This document shows positions 9,375 through 23,399 of a DNA stretch of 64,000 nucleotides, piece by piece. Location of the stretch: NCBI GenBank assembly GCA_964019135.1, contig CAXHSH010001363.1:124001-188000 (forward strand). The letters run 5' to 3'. This stretch comes from Arenicola marina (taxonomy: Eukaryota; Annelida; Polychaeta; Arenicolidae). Made by a program: the position numbers and the translations under genes. Numbering within the stretch: position 1 is the stretch's first letter; every line of letters starts with the position of its first letter. The notes beneath the pieces were generated by a model. It made no database searches. It saw only the letters and a list, made by a program, of their open reading frames with translations, and was not told the DNA's origin.

Positions 9375-11696
9375 AAAACACTCGGTTCTACCGATATGCT
9401 ACTCAAAACACTCGCTTTTAGGGATATACTACACGAAGCACTCGGTTATAGGGATATACTGTACAAAACACTCGGTAATAGCGGCATACTCTACAAATCA
9501 CTCGGTTCTACCGATATACTGCCCAAAACACTCGCCTTTAGGGACGTACTACTAAAAACATTCGCTTTAGAAATATACTTCACCCAACACTCAGTTATGG
9601 CGACATCCTGTACAAATCACTCGGCTTTAGCGATATACAACACAAACAGACATGATTCGATCATTTTATTAACCAAAACACTCGCTTCTAACGATATAAT
9701 ACTCAAAACACTCTGTTTTAAGGATTTACTACACATAACACTCGGTTATAGCGATATACTGCACAAACCACACTCGGTTTTAGCGATACACTATTCAAGA
9801 CACTCGCTTTTAGGGATATATTACACCAAACACTCAGTTATAGCAACATCCTGTACAAATCACTCGGCTTTAGCGATATACAACACAAACAGACATGATT
9901 CGATCATTTTATTAACCAAAACACTCGGTACAAGCGATATACTGCTAAAAACACCCGGTTTTAGGTACAAAGTACACAAAACATCGGTTCAAGCGACATA
10001 CTGTATAAAACACGCGGTTTTAGCGATATACTACTTAAAACACTCGCTTTTAGGGATATACCATATCAAACACTTAGTTATAGCGGCATGCTCTACAAAT
10101 CACTCGGCTTTAGCGATATACAACACAAACACACATGGTTCGATCATTTTATTAAGCAAAACACTCGGTTCTAACGACATACTATTCAAAACGCTCTGTT
10201 TTAAGGATTTACTACACATAACACTCGGTTACAGCGATATACTGTAAAAAACACTCGGTTTTAGCGACATACTAGGGAAACACACCAGATTTCAATATCC
10301 CATTTCCCAAAACACTCGGTACGAGCGACATACTGCTCAAAACACTCGGTACGAGCGATATACTGCTCAAACAGTCGGTTTTATTGACATACTACGCAAA
10401 ACGCTCGGTTATAGCGACATACTGCACAAACCACACTCGGTTTTAGCGATATACTATTCAAGACACTCGCTTTTAGGGACATACTTCACCCAACACTCAG
10501 TTATAGCGGCATGCTCTACAAATCACTCGCCTGTAGCGATATACAACACAAACACACATGGTTCGATAATTTTATTAACCAAAACACTTGGTTCTAACGA
10601 CATACGGTGCAAAACACCCGGCTGTAGTGATATAGAACACAAACAAACATGATTCGATCATTCTCTTGAAAAAAACACTCGATTCTACCGATATACTGCT
10701 TAAAACCCTCGCTTTTAGGGATATACTACATCAAACACTTAGTTATCGCGGCATGCTCTACAAATCACTCGGCTTTAGCGATATGCAACACAAACACACA
10801 TGCTTCGATAATTTTATTAACCAAAACACTCGGTTCTAACGACATACGGTACAAATCACTCGGCTTTAGCGATATACAACACAAACAGACATGATTCGAT
10901 CATTTTATTAACCAAAACACTCGGTACAAGCGATATACTGCTAAAAACACCCGGTTTTAGGTACAAAGTACACAAAACATCGGTTCAAGCGACATACTGT
11001 ATAAAACACGCGGTTTTAGCGATATACTACTTAAAACACTCGCTTTTGGGGATATACTACATCAAACACTTAGTTATAGCGGCATACTCTACAAATCACT
11101 CGGCTTTAGCGATATACAACACAAACACACATGGTTCGATCATTTTATTAAGCAAAACACTCGGTTCTAACGACATACTATTCAAAACACTCTGTTTTAA
11201 GGATTTACTACACATAACCCTCGGGTATAGCGATATACTGCAAAAAACATTCGGTTTTAGCGACATACTAGGGAAACACACCAGATTCCAGTATCCCACT
11301 GTCCAAAACAATCGGTACGAGCGACATACTGCTCAAACAGTCGGTTTTATTGAGATACTACGCAAAACGCTCGGTAATAGCGACATACTGCACAAACCAC
11401 ACTCGGTCTTAGCGATATACTATTCAAGACACTCGCTTTTAGGGATATATTACACCAAACACTCAGTTATAGCGATATACGGTACAAACACTCGGCTGTA
11501 ATGATATAGAACAAAAACAAACATGATTCGATCATTTTCTTGAACAAAACACTCGGTTCTACCGATATACTGCTCAAAACACTCGGTTTTAGGGATTTAC
11601 TATACAAAACACGCGGTTATAAGGACATACGGTACAAAACACTCGGCTTTAGAGATATACGACACAAACAGACATGATTCGATCATTTTCCTGACC
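9375..11696 (+). repeat. Module 5: A' unit, 2,322 bp
   Basis: A cassette order plus the 91-bp insertion marked by CACTTGGTTCTAAC near 10586, with the downstream-of-B flavour of c1 (TTATGGCG). One T is missing at CGCTTTAGAAAT near 9565, which accounts for 2,322 rather than 2,323 bp and switches reading frame. It shares GGGACGTACT at 9541 with module 18. Confidence 0.92.
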
Positions 11697-13359
11697 AAAA
11701 CACTCGGTTCTACCGATATGCTACTCAAAACACTCGCTTTTAGGGATATACTACACGAAGCACTCGGTTATAGGGATATACTGTACAAAACACTCGGTAA
11801 TAGCGGCATACTCTACAAATCACTCGGTTCTACCGATATACTGCTCAAAACACTCGCTTTTAGGGACATACTACTAAAAACATTCGCTTTTAGAAATATA
11901 CTTCACCCAACACTCAGTTATAGCGACATCCTGTACAAATCACTCGGCTTTAGCGATATGCAACACAAACAGACATGATTCGATCATTTTATTAACCAAA
12001 ACACTCGCTTCTAACGATATAATACTCAAAACACTCTGTTTTAAGGATTTACTACACATGGCACTCGGTTATAGCGATATACTGCACAAACCACACTCGG
12101 TTTAAGCGATATACTATTCAAGACACTCGCTTTGAGGGATATATTACACCAAACACTCAGTTATAGCAACATCCTGTACAAATCACTCGGCTTTAGCGAT
12201 ATACAACACAAACAGAAATGATTCGATCATTTTATTAACCAAAACACTCGGTACAAGCGATAAACTGCTAAAAACACCCGGTTTTAGGTACAAAATACAC
12301 AAAACATTCGGTTCAAGCGACATACTGTATAAAACACGCGGTTTTAGCGATATACTACTTAAAACACTCGCTTTTAGGGATATACTACATGAAACACTTA
12401 GTTATAGTGGCATACTCTACCAATCACTCGGCTTTAGCGATAAAAAACACAAACACACATTGTTCAATAATTTGATTAAGAAAAACACTCGGTTCTAACG
12501 ACATACTACTCAAAACACTCTGTTTTAAGGATTTACTACACATAACACTCGAGTATAGCAATATACTGTAAAAAAACACTCGGTTTTAGCGACATACTAG
12601 GGAAACACACCAGATTCCAGTATCCCACTTCCCAAAACAATCGGTACGAGCGACATACTGCTCAAACAGTCGGTTTTATTGACATACTACACAAAACGCT
12701 CGGTTATAGCGACATACTGCACAAACCACACACGGTTTTACGGATATATTACACCAAACACTCAGTCATAGCGACATACGGTACAAATCACTCGGCTGTA
12801 GTGACATAGAACACAAACAAACATGATTCGATCATTTTCTTGAACAAAACACTCGGTTCTAACGACATACTATTCAAAACACTCTGTTTTAAGGATTTAC
12901 TACCCATAACACTCGGTTACAGCGATATACTGTAAAAAACACTCGGTTTTAGCGACATACTAGGGAAACACACCAGATTTCAATATCCCATTTCCCAAAA
13001 CACTCGGTACGAGCGACATACTGCTCAAAACACTCGGTACGAGCGATATACTGCTCAAACAGTCGGTTTTATTGACATACTACGCAAAACGCTCGGTTAT
13101 AGCGACATACTGCACAAACCACACTCGGTTTTAGCGATATACTATTCAAGACACTCGCTTTTAGGGACATACTTGACCCAACACTCAGTTATAGCGACAT
13201 ACGGTACAAAACACTCGGCTGTAGTGATATAGAACACAAACAAACATGATTCGATCATTTTCTTGAACAAAACACGCGATTATAACGACATACGGTACAA
13301 AACACTCGGCTTTAGCGATATACGACACAAACAGACATGAGTCGATCATTTTCTTGACC
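11697..13359 (+). repeat. Module 6: D unit (D1 subtype), 1,663 bp
   Basis: B-like unit with c2 present. D1 is marked by CCACACACGG, TTTTACGGATAT and CTCAGTCATAG in the third block (12725-12775), followed by a cassette whose 5' half (GACATACTATTC, GGTTACAG, P box TTTCAATATCCC) is A-type and whose 3' half (CATACTTGACCC) is B-type. Private changes include CAGAAATGATTCG near 12215 and ATTAAGAAAAAC near 12480. Confidence 0.9.
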
Positions 13360-15677
13360 AAAACACTCGGTTCTACCGATATGCTACTCAAAACACTCGC
13401 TTTTAGGGATATACTACACGAAGCACTCGGTTATAGGGATATACTGTACAAAACACTCGGTAATAGCGGCATACTCTACAAATCACTCGGTTCTACCGAT
13501 ATACTGCTCAAAACACTCGTCTTTAGGGACATACTACTAAAAACATTCGCTTTTAGAAATATACTTCACCCAACACTCAGTTATGGCGACATCCTGTACA
13601 AATCACTCGGCTTTAGCGATATACAACACAAACAGACATGATTCGATCATTTTATTAACCAAAACACTCGCTTCTAACGATATAATACTCAAAACACTCT
13701 GTTTTAAGGATTTACTACACATAACACTCGGTTATAGCGATATACTGCACAAACCACACTCGGTTTTAGCGATACACTATTCAAGACACTCGCTTTTAGG
13801 GATATATTACACCAAACACTCAGTTATAGCAACATCCTGTACAAATCACTCGGCTTTAGCGATATACAACACAAACAGACATGATTCGATCATTTTATTA
13901 ACCAAAACACTCGGTACAAGCGATATACTGCTAAAAACACCCGGTTTTAGGTACAAAGTACACAAAACATCGGTTCAAGCGACATACTGTATAAAACACG
14001 CGGTTTTAGCGATATACTACTTAAAACACTCGCTTTTAGGGATATACCATATCAAACAGTTATAGCGGCATGCTCTACAAATCACTCGGCTTTAGCGATA
14101 TACAACACAAACACACATGGTTCGATCATTTTATTAAGCAAAACACTCGGTTCTAACGACATACTATTCAAAACGCTCTGTTTTAAGGATTTACTACACA
14201 TAACACTCGGTTACAGCGATATACTGTAAAAACACTCGGTTTTAGCGACATACTAGGGAAACACACCAGATTTCAATATCCCATTTCCCAAAACACTCGG
14301 TACGAGCGACATACTGCTCAAAACACTCGGTACGAGCGATATACTGCTCAAACAGTCGGTTTTATTGACATACTACGCAAAACGCTCGGTTATAGCGACA
14401 TACTGCACAAACCACACTCGGTTTTAGCGATATACTATTCAAGACACTCGCTTTTAGGGACATACTTCACCCAACACTCAGTTATAGCGGCATGCTCTAC
14501 AAATCACTCGCCTGTAGCGATATACAACACAAACACACATGGTTCGATAATTTTATTAACCAAAACACTTGGTTCTAACGACATACGGTGCAAAACACCC
14601 GGCTGTAGTGATATAGAACACAAACAAACATGATTCGATCATTCTCTTGAAAAAAACACTCGATTCTACCGATATACTGCTTAAAACCCTCGCTTTTAGG
14701 GATACACTACATCAAACACTTAGTTATCGCGGCATGCTCTACAAATCACTCGGCTTTAGCGATATGCAACACAAACACACATGCTTCGATAATTTTATTA
14801 ACCAAAACACTCGGTTCTAACGACATACGGTACAAATCACTCGGCTTTAGCGATATACAACACAAACAGACATGATTCGATCATTTTATTAACCAAAACA
14901 CTCGGTACAAGCGATATACTGCTAAAAACACCCGGTTTTAGGTACAAAGTACACAAAACATCGGTTCAAGCGACATACTGTATAAAACACGCGGTTTTAG
15001 CGATATACTACTTAAAACACTCGCTTTTGGGGATATACTACATCAAACACTTAGTTATAGCGGCATACTCTACAAATCACTCGGCTTTAGCGATATACAA
15101 CACAAACACACATGGTTCGATCATTTTATTAAGCAAAACACTCGGTTCTAACGACATACTATTCAAAACACTCTGTTTTAAGGATTTACTACACATAACC
15201 CTCGGGTATAGCGATATACTGCAAAAAACATTCGGTTTTAGCGACATACTAGGGAAACACACCAGATTCCAGTATCCCACTGTCCAAAACAATCGGTACG
15301 AGCGACATACTGCTCAAACAGTCGGTTTTATTGACATACTACGCAAAACGCTCGGTAATAGCGACATACTGCACAAACCACACTCGGTCTTAGCGATATA
15401 CTATTCAAGACACTCGCTTTTAGGGATATATTACACCAAACACTCAGTTATAGCGATATACGGTACAAACACTCGGCTGTAGTGATATAGAACAAAAACA
15501 AACATGATTCGATCATTTTCTTGAACAAAACACTCGGTTCTACCGATATACTGCTCAAAACACTCGGTTTTAGGGATTTACTATACAAAACACGCGGTTA
15601 TAAGGACATACGGTACAAAACACTCGGCTTTAGAGATATACGACACAAACAGACATTATTCGATCATTTTCCTGACC
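13360..15677 (+). repeat. Module 7: A' unit, 2,318 bp
   Basis: A' structure with the CACTTGGTTC insertion. A 4-bp deletion at ATATCAAACAGTTATAG (near 14056) and a one-base loss in the A run near 14230 explain the 5-bp shortfall from 2,323. Private: CGTCTTTAGG near 13520 and GGATACACTAC near 14700. Confidence 0.92.
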
Positions 15678-17095
15678 AAAACACTCGGTTCTACCGATAT
15701 GCTACTCAAAACACTCGCTTTTAGGGATATACTACACGAAGCACTCGGTTATAGGGATATACTGTACAAAACACTCGGTAATAGCGGCATACTCTACAAA
15801 TCACTCGGTTCTACCGATATACTGCTCAAAACACTCGCTTTTAGGGACATACTACTAAAAACATTCGCTTTTAGAAATATACTTCACCCAACACTCAGTT
15901 ATAGCGACATCCTGTACAAATCACTCGGCTTTAGCGATATGCAACACAAACAGACATGATTCGATCATTTTATTAACCAAAACACTCGGTACAAGCGATA
16001 AACTGCTAAAAACACCCGGTTTTAGGTACAAAATACACAAAACATTCGGTTCAAGCGACATACTGTATAAAACACGCGGTTTTAGCGATATACTACTTAA
16101 AACACTCGCTTTTAGGAATATACTACATGAAACACTTAGTTATAGTGGCATACTCTACAAATCACTCGGCTTTAGCGATAAAAAACACAAACACACATTG
16201 TTCAATAATTTGATTAAGCAAAACACTCGGTTCTAACGACATACTACTCAAAACACTCTGTTTTAAGGATTTACTACACATAACACTCGGGTATAGCGAT
16301 ATACTGTAAAAACATTCGGTTTTAGCGACATACTAGGGAAACACACCAGATTCCAGTAACCCACTTCCCAAAACAATCGGTACGAGCGACATACTGCTCA
16401 AACAGTCGGTTTTATTGACATAATACGCAAAACGCTCGGTTATAGCGACATACTGCACAAACCACACTCGGTTTTAGGGATATATTACACCAAACACTCA
16501 GTTATAGCGACATACGGTACAAAACACTCGGCTGTAGGGATATAGAACACAAACAAACATGATTCAATCATTTTCTTGAACAAAACACTCGGTTCTAACG
16601 ATATGCTACTCAAAACAATCTGTTTTAAGGATTTACTACACATAACACTCGGTTATAGCGATATACTGTAAAAAACACTCGGTTTTAGCGACATACTAGG
16701 GAAACACACCAGATTCCAGTATCCCATTTCCCAAAACAATCGGTACGAGCGCCATACTGCTCACAACACTCGGTACGAGCGATATACTGCTCAAACAGTC
16801 GGTTTTATTGACATTCGACGCAAAACGCTCGGTTATAGCGACATACTGCACAAACCACACTCGGTTTTAGCGATATACTATTCAAGACACTCGCTTTTAG
16901 GGACATACTTGACCCAACACTCAGTTATAGCGACATACGGTACAAAACACTCGGCTGTAGTGATATAGAACACAAACAAACATGATTCGATCATTTTCTT
17001 GAACAAAACACGCGATTATAACGACATACGGTACAAAACACTCGGCTTTAGCGATATACGACACAAACAGACATGAGTCGATCATTTTCTTGACC
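15678..17095 (+). repeat. Module 8: B unit, 1,418 bp
   Basis: Five-cassette B structure of exact standard length. It opens the first B-C-A triplet, which repeats at an offset of 4,977 bp. Private: TTTTAGGAATATAC near 16110. Confidence 0.93.
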
Positions 17096-18422
17096 AAAAC
17101 ACTCGGTTCTACCGATATGCTACTCAAAACACTCGCTTTTAGGGATATACTACACGAAGCACTCGGTTATAGGGATATACTGTACAAAACACTCGGTAAT
17201 AGCGGCATACTCTACAAATCACTCGGTTCTACCGATATACTGCTCAAAACACTCGCCTTTAGGGACATACTACTAAAAACATTCGCTTTTAGAAATATAC
17301 TTCACCCAACACTCAGTTATGGCGACATCCTGTACAAATCACTCGGCTTTAGCGATATACAACACAAACAGACATGATTCGATCATTTTATTAACCAAAA
17401 CACTCGCTTCTAACGATATAATACTCAAAACACTCTGTTTTAAGGATTTACTACACATAACACTCGGTTATAGCGATATACTGCACAAACCACACTCGGT
17501 TTTAGCGATACACTATACAAGACACTCGCTTTTAGGGATATATTACACCAAACACTCAGTTATAGCAACATCCTGTACAAATCACTCGGCTTTAGCGATA
17601 TACAACACAAACAGACATGATTCGATCATTTTATTAACCAAAACACTCGGTACAAGCGATATACTGCTCAAAACACCCGGTTTTAGGTACAAAGTACACA
17701 AAACATCGGTTCAAGCGACATACTGTATAAAACACGCGGTTTTAGCGATATACTACTTAAAACACTCGCTTTTGGGGATATACTACATCAAACACTTAGT
17801 TATAGCGGCATACTCTACAAATCACTCGGCTTTAGCGATATACAACACAAACACACATGGTTCGATCATTTTATTAAGCAAAACACTCGGTTCTAACGAC
17901 ATACTATTCAAAACACTCTGTTTTAAGGATTTACTACACATAACCCTCGGGTATAGCGATATACTGCAAAACACATTCGGTTTTAGCGACATACTAGGGA
18001 AACACACCAGATTCCAGTATCCCACTGTCCAAAACAATCGGTACGAGCGACATACTGCTCAAACAGTCGGTTTTATTGACTTACTACGCAAAACGCTCGG
18101 TAATAGCGACATACTGCACAAACCACACTCGGTCTTAGCGATATACTATTCAAGACACTCGCTTTTAGGGATATATTACACCAAACACTCAGTTATAGCG
18201 ATATACGGTACAAACACTCGGCTGTAGTGATATAGAACAAAAACAAACATGATTCGATCATTTTCTTGAACAAAACACTCGGTTCTACCGATATACTGCT
18301 CAAAACACTCGGTTTTAGGGATTTACTATACAAAACACGCGGTTATAAGGACATACGGTACAAAACACTCGGCTTTAGAGATATACGACACAAACAGACA
18401 TGATTCGATCATTTTCCTGACC
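17096..18422 (+). repeat. Module 9: C unit, 1,327 bp, 44 monomers
   Basis: Exactly c1-c2-c7-c8-c9: cassettes c3 to c6 are absent, and the junction falls where the J box of c2 meets the GGTACAAGCG monomer of c7. It uses the downstream-of-B flavour of c1. Private: ACACTATACAAG near 17514 and GCAAAACACATTCGG near 17966. It shares ACTTACTACG with modules 2, 12 and 18. Confidence 0.93.
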
Positions 18423-20654
18423 AAAACACTCGGTTCTACCGATATGCTACTCAAAACACTCGCTTTTAGGGATATACTACACGAAGCACTCGGTTATAGG
18501 GATATACTGTACAAAACACTCGGTAATAGCGGCATACTCTACAAATCACTCGGTTCTACCGATATACTGCTCAAAACACTCGCTTTTAGGGACATACTAC
18601 TAAAAACATTCGCTTTTAGAAATATACTTCACCCAACACTCAGTTATAGCGACATCTTGTACAAATCACTCGGCTTTAGCGATAGGCAACACAAACAGAC
18701 ATGATTCGATCATTTTATTAACCAAAACACTCGGTTCTAACGATATAATACTCAAAACACTCTGTTTTAAGGATTTTCTACACATGGCACTCGGTTATAG
18801 CGATATACTGCACAAACCACACTCGGTTTAAGCGATATACTATTCAAGACACTCGCTTTGAGGGATATATTACACCAAACACTCAGTTATAGCAACATCC
18901 TATACAAATCACTCGGCTTTAGCGATATACAACACAAACAGACATGATTCGATCATTTTATTAACCAAAACACTCGGTACAAGCGATATACTGCTAAAAA
19001 CACCCGGTTTTAGGTACAAACTACACAAAACATCGGTTCAAGCGACATACTGTATAAAACACGCGGTTTTAGCGATATACTACTTAAAACACTCGCTTTT
19101 AGGGATATACCATATCAAACACTTAGTTATAGCGGCATGCTCTACAAATCACTCGGCTTTAGCGATATACAACACAAACACACATGGTTCGATCATTTTA
19201 TTAAGCAAAACACTCGGTTCTAACGACATACTATTCAAAACGCTCTGTTTTAAGGATTTACTACACATAACACTCGGTTACAGCGATATACTGTAAAAAA
19301 CACTCGGTTTTAGCGACATACTAGGGAAACACACCAGATTTCAATATCCCATTTCCCAAAACACTCGGTACGAGCGACATACTGCTCAAAACACTCGGTA
19401 CGAGCGATATACTGCTCAAACAGTCGGTTTTATTGACATACTACGCAAAACGCTCGGTTATAGCGACATACTGCACAAACCACACTCGGTTTTAGCGATA
19501 TACTATTCAAGACACTCGCTTTTAGGGACATACTTCACCCAACACTCAGTTATAGCGACATACGGTGCAAAACACCCGGCTGTAGTGATATAGAACACAA
19601 ACAAACATGATTCGATCATTCTCCTGAAAAAAACACTCGGTTCTACCGATATACTGCTTAAAACCCTCGCTTTTAGGGATATACTACATCAAACACTTAG
19701 TTATCGCGGCATGCTCTACAAATCACTCGGCTTTAGCGATATGCAACACAAACACACATGGTTCGATAATTTTATTAACCAAAACACTCGGTTCTAACGA
19801 CATACGGTACAAATCACTCGGCTTTAGCGATATACAACACAAACAGACATGATTCGATCATTTTATTAACCAAAACACTCGGTACAAGCGATATACTGCT
19901 AAAAACACCCGGTTTTAGGTACAAAGTACACAAAACATCGGTTCAAGCGACATACTGTATAAAACACGCGGTTTTAGCGATATACTACTTAAAACACTCG
20001 CTTTTGGGGATATACTACATCAAACACTTAGTTATAGCGGCATACTCTACAAATCACTCGGCTTTAGCGATATACAACACAAACACACATGGTTCGATCA
20101 TTTTATTAAGCAAAACACTCGGTTCTAACGACATACTATTCAAAACACTCTGTTTTAAGGATTTACTACACATAACCCTCGGGTATAGCGATATACTGCA
20201 AAAAACATTCGGTTTTAGCGACATACTAGGGAAACACACCAGATTCCAGTATCCCACTGTCCAAAACAATCGGTACGAGCGACATACTGCTCAAACAGTC
20301 GGTTTTATTGACATACTACGCAAAACGCTCGGTAATAGCGACATACTGCACAAACCACACTCGGTCTTAGCGATATACTATTCAAGACACTCGCTTTTAG
20401 GGATATATTACACCAAACACTCAGTTATAGCGATATACGGTACAAACACTCGGCTGTAATGATATAGAACAAAAACAAACATGATTCGATCATTTTCTTG
20501 AACAAAACACTCGGTTCTACCGATATACTGCTCAAAACACTCGGTTTTAGGGATTTACTATACAAAACACGCGGTTATAAGGACATACGGTACAAAACAC
20601 TCGGCTTTAGAGATATACGACACAAACAGACATTATTCGATCATTTTCCTGACC
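18423..20654 (+). repeat. Module 10: A unit, 2,232 bp
   Basis: Full nine-cassette A unit closing the first B-C-A triplet. Private: GATAGGCAAC near 18684 and CATCCTATAC near 18897. Its last J box has the CATTATTCG form, as is usual upstream of B. Confidence 0.94.
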
Positions 20655-22072
20655 AAAACACACGGTTCTACCGATATGCTACTCAAAACACTCGCTTTTA
20701 GGGATATACTACACGAAGCACTCGGTTATAGGGATATACTGTACAAAACACTCGGTAATAGCGGCATACTCTACAAATCACTCGGTTCTACCGATATACT
20801 GCTCAAAACACTCGCTTTTAGGGACATACTACTAAAAACATTCGCTTTTAGAAATATACTTCACCCAACACTCAGTTATAGCGACATCCTGTACAAATCA
20901 CTCGGCTTTAGCGATATGCAACACAAACAGACATGATTCGATCATTTTATTAACCAAAACACTCGGTACAAGCGATAAACTGCTAAAAACACCCGGTTTT
21001 AGGTACAAAATACACAAAACATTCGGTTCAAGCGACATACTGTATAAAACACGCGGTTTTAGCGATATACTACTTAAAACACTCGCTTTTAGGGATATAC
21101 TACATGAAACACTTAGTTATAGTGGCATACTCTACAAATCACTCGGCTTTAGCGATAAAAAACACAAACACACATTGTTCAATAATTTGATTAAGCAAAA
21201 CACTCGGTTCTAACGACATACTACTCAAAACACTCTGTTTTAAGGATTTACTACACATAACACTCGGGTATAGCGATATACTGTAAAAACATTCGGTTTT
21301 AGCGACATACTAGGGAAACACACCAGATTCCAGTAACCCACTTCCCAAAACAATCGGTACGAGCGACATACTGCTCAAACAGTCGGTTTTATTGACATAA
21401 TACGCAAAACGCTCGGTTATAGCGACATACTGCACAAACCACACTCGGTTTTAGGGATATATTACACCAAACACTCAGTTATAGCGACATACGGTACAAA
21501 ACACTCGGCTGTAGGGATATAGAACACAAACAAACATGATTCAATCATTTTCTTGAACAAAACACTCGGTTCTAACGATATGCTACTCAAAACAATCTGT
21601 TTTAAGGATTTACTACACATAACACTCGGTTATAGCGATATACTGTAAAAAACACTCGGTTTTAGCGACATACTAGGGAAACACACCAGATTCCAGTATC
21701 CCATTTCCCAAAACAATCGGTACGAGCGCCATACTGCTCACAACACTCGGTACGAGCGATATACTGCTCAAACAGTCGGTTTTATTGACATTCGACGCAA
21801 AACGCTCGGTTATAGCGACATACTGCACAAACCACACTCGGTTTTAGCGATATACTATTCAAGACACTCGCTTTTAGGGACATACTTGACCCAACACTCA
21901 GTTATAGCGACATACGGTACAAAACACTCGGCTGTAGTGATATAGAACACAAACAAACATGATTCGATCATTTTCTTGAACAAAACACGCGATTATAACG
22001 ACATACGGTACAAAACACTCGGCTTTAGCGATATACGACACAAACAGACATGAGTCGATCATTTTCTTGACC
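20655..22072 (+). repeat. Module 11: B unit, 1,418 bp
   Basis: Standard B. The first monomer has the private change CACACGGTTC at 20662. It corresponds to module 8 at an offset of 4,977 bp. Confidence 0.93.
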
Positions 22073-23399
22073 AAAACACTCGGTTCTACCGATATGCTAC
22101 TCAAAACACTCGCTTTTAGGGATATACTACACGAAGCACTCGGTTATAGGGATATACTGTACAAAACACTCGGTAATAGCGGCATACTCTACAAATCACT
22201 CGGTTCTACCGATATACTGCTCAAAACACTCGCCTTTAGGGACATACTACTAAAAACATTCGCTTTTAGAAATATACTTCACCCAACACTCAGTTATGGC
22301 GACATCCTGTACAAATCACTCGGCTTTAGCGATATACAACACAAACAGACATGATTCGATCATTTTATTAACCAAAACACTCGCTTCTAACGATATAATA
22401 CTCAAAACACTCTGTTTTAAGGATTTACTACACATAACACTCGGTTATAGCGATATACTGCACAAACCACACTCGGTTTTAGCGATACACTATTCAAGAC
22501 ACTCGCTTTTAGGGATATATTACACCAAACACTCAGTTATAGCAACATCCTGTACAAATCACTCGGCTTTAGCGATATACAACACAAACAGACATGATTC
22601 GATCATTTTATTAACCAAAACACTCGGTACAAGCGATATACTGCTCAAAACACCCGGTTTTAGGTACAAAGTACACAAAACATCGGTTCAAGCGACATAC
22701 TGTATAAAACACGCGGTTTTAGCGATATACTACTTAAAACACTCGCTTTTGGGGATATACTACATCAAACACTTAGTTATAGCGGCATACTCTACAAATC
22801 ACTCGGCTTTAGCGATATACAACACAAACACACATGGTTCGATCATTTTATTGAGCAAAACACTCGGTTCTAACGACATACTATTCAAAACACTCTGTTT
22901 TAAGGATTTACTACACATAACCCTCGGGTATAGCGATATACTGCAAAAAACATTCGGTTTTAGCGACATACTAGGGAAACACACCAGATTCCAGTATCCC
23001 ACTGTCCAAAACAATCGGTACGAGCGACATACTGCTCAAACAGTCGGTTTTATTGACTTACTACGCAAAACGCTCGGTAATAGCGACATACTGCACAAAC
23101 CACACTCGGTCTTAGCGATATACTATTCAAGACACTCGCTTTTAGGGATATATTACACCAAACACTCAGTTATAGCGATATACGGTACAAACACTCGGCT
23201 GTAGTGATATAGAACAAAAACAAACATGATTCGATCATTTTCTTGAACAAAACACTCGGTTCTACCGATATACTGCTCAAAACACTCGGTTTTAGGGATT
23301 TACTATACAAAACACGCGGTTATAAGGACATACGGTACAAAACACTCGGCTTTAGAGATATACGACACAAACAGACATGATTCGATCATTTTCCTGACC
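22073..23399 (+). repeat. Module 12: C unit, 1,327 bp
   Basis: c1-c2-c7-c8-c9 of exact standard length, offset 4,977 bp from module 9 and sharing ACTTACTACG. The J box of c7 ends TTGAGC (near 22853), as in modules 1, 15 and 18. Confidence 0.93.

Noticed and set aside
10500..10595. Treating A' as a separate satellite family
   Set aside because: It differs from A by one 91-bp insertion of array-derived sequence plus c1/c2 flavour, so it is a variant of the same higher-order repeat.
17319..18227. 302-codon open frame (also 22296-23204 and 55357-56265) and many shorter open frames of 10-residue repeats
   Set aside because: A 30-bp monomer is ten codons, so a stop-free frame persists across monomers. 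Open runs exist in all three plus frames, differences between monomers are mostly amino-acid changing, J boxes shift the frame about every 250 bp, and single-base indels cut the frames in some copies.
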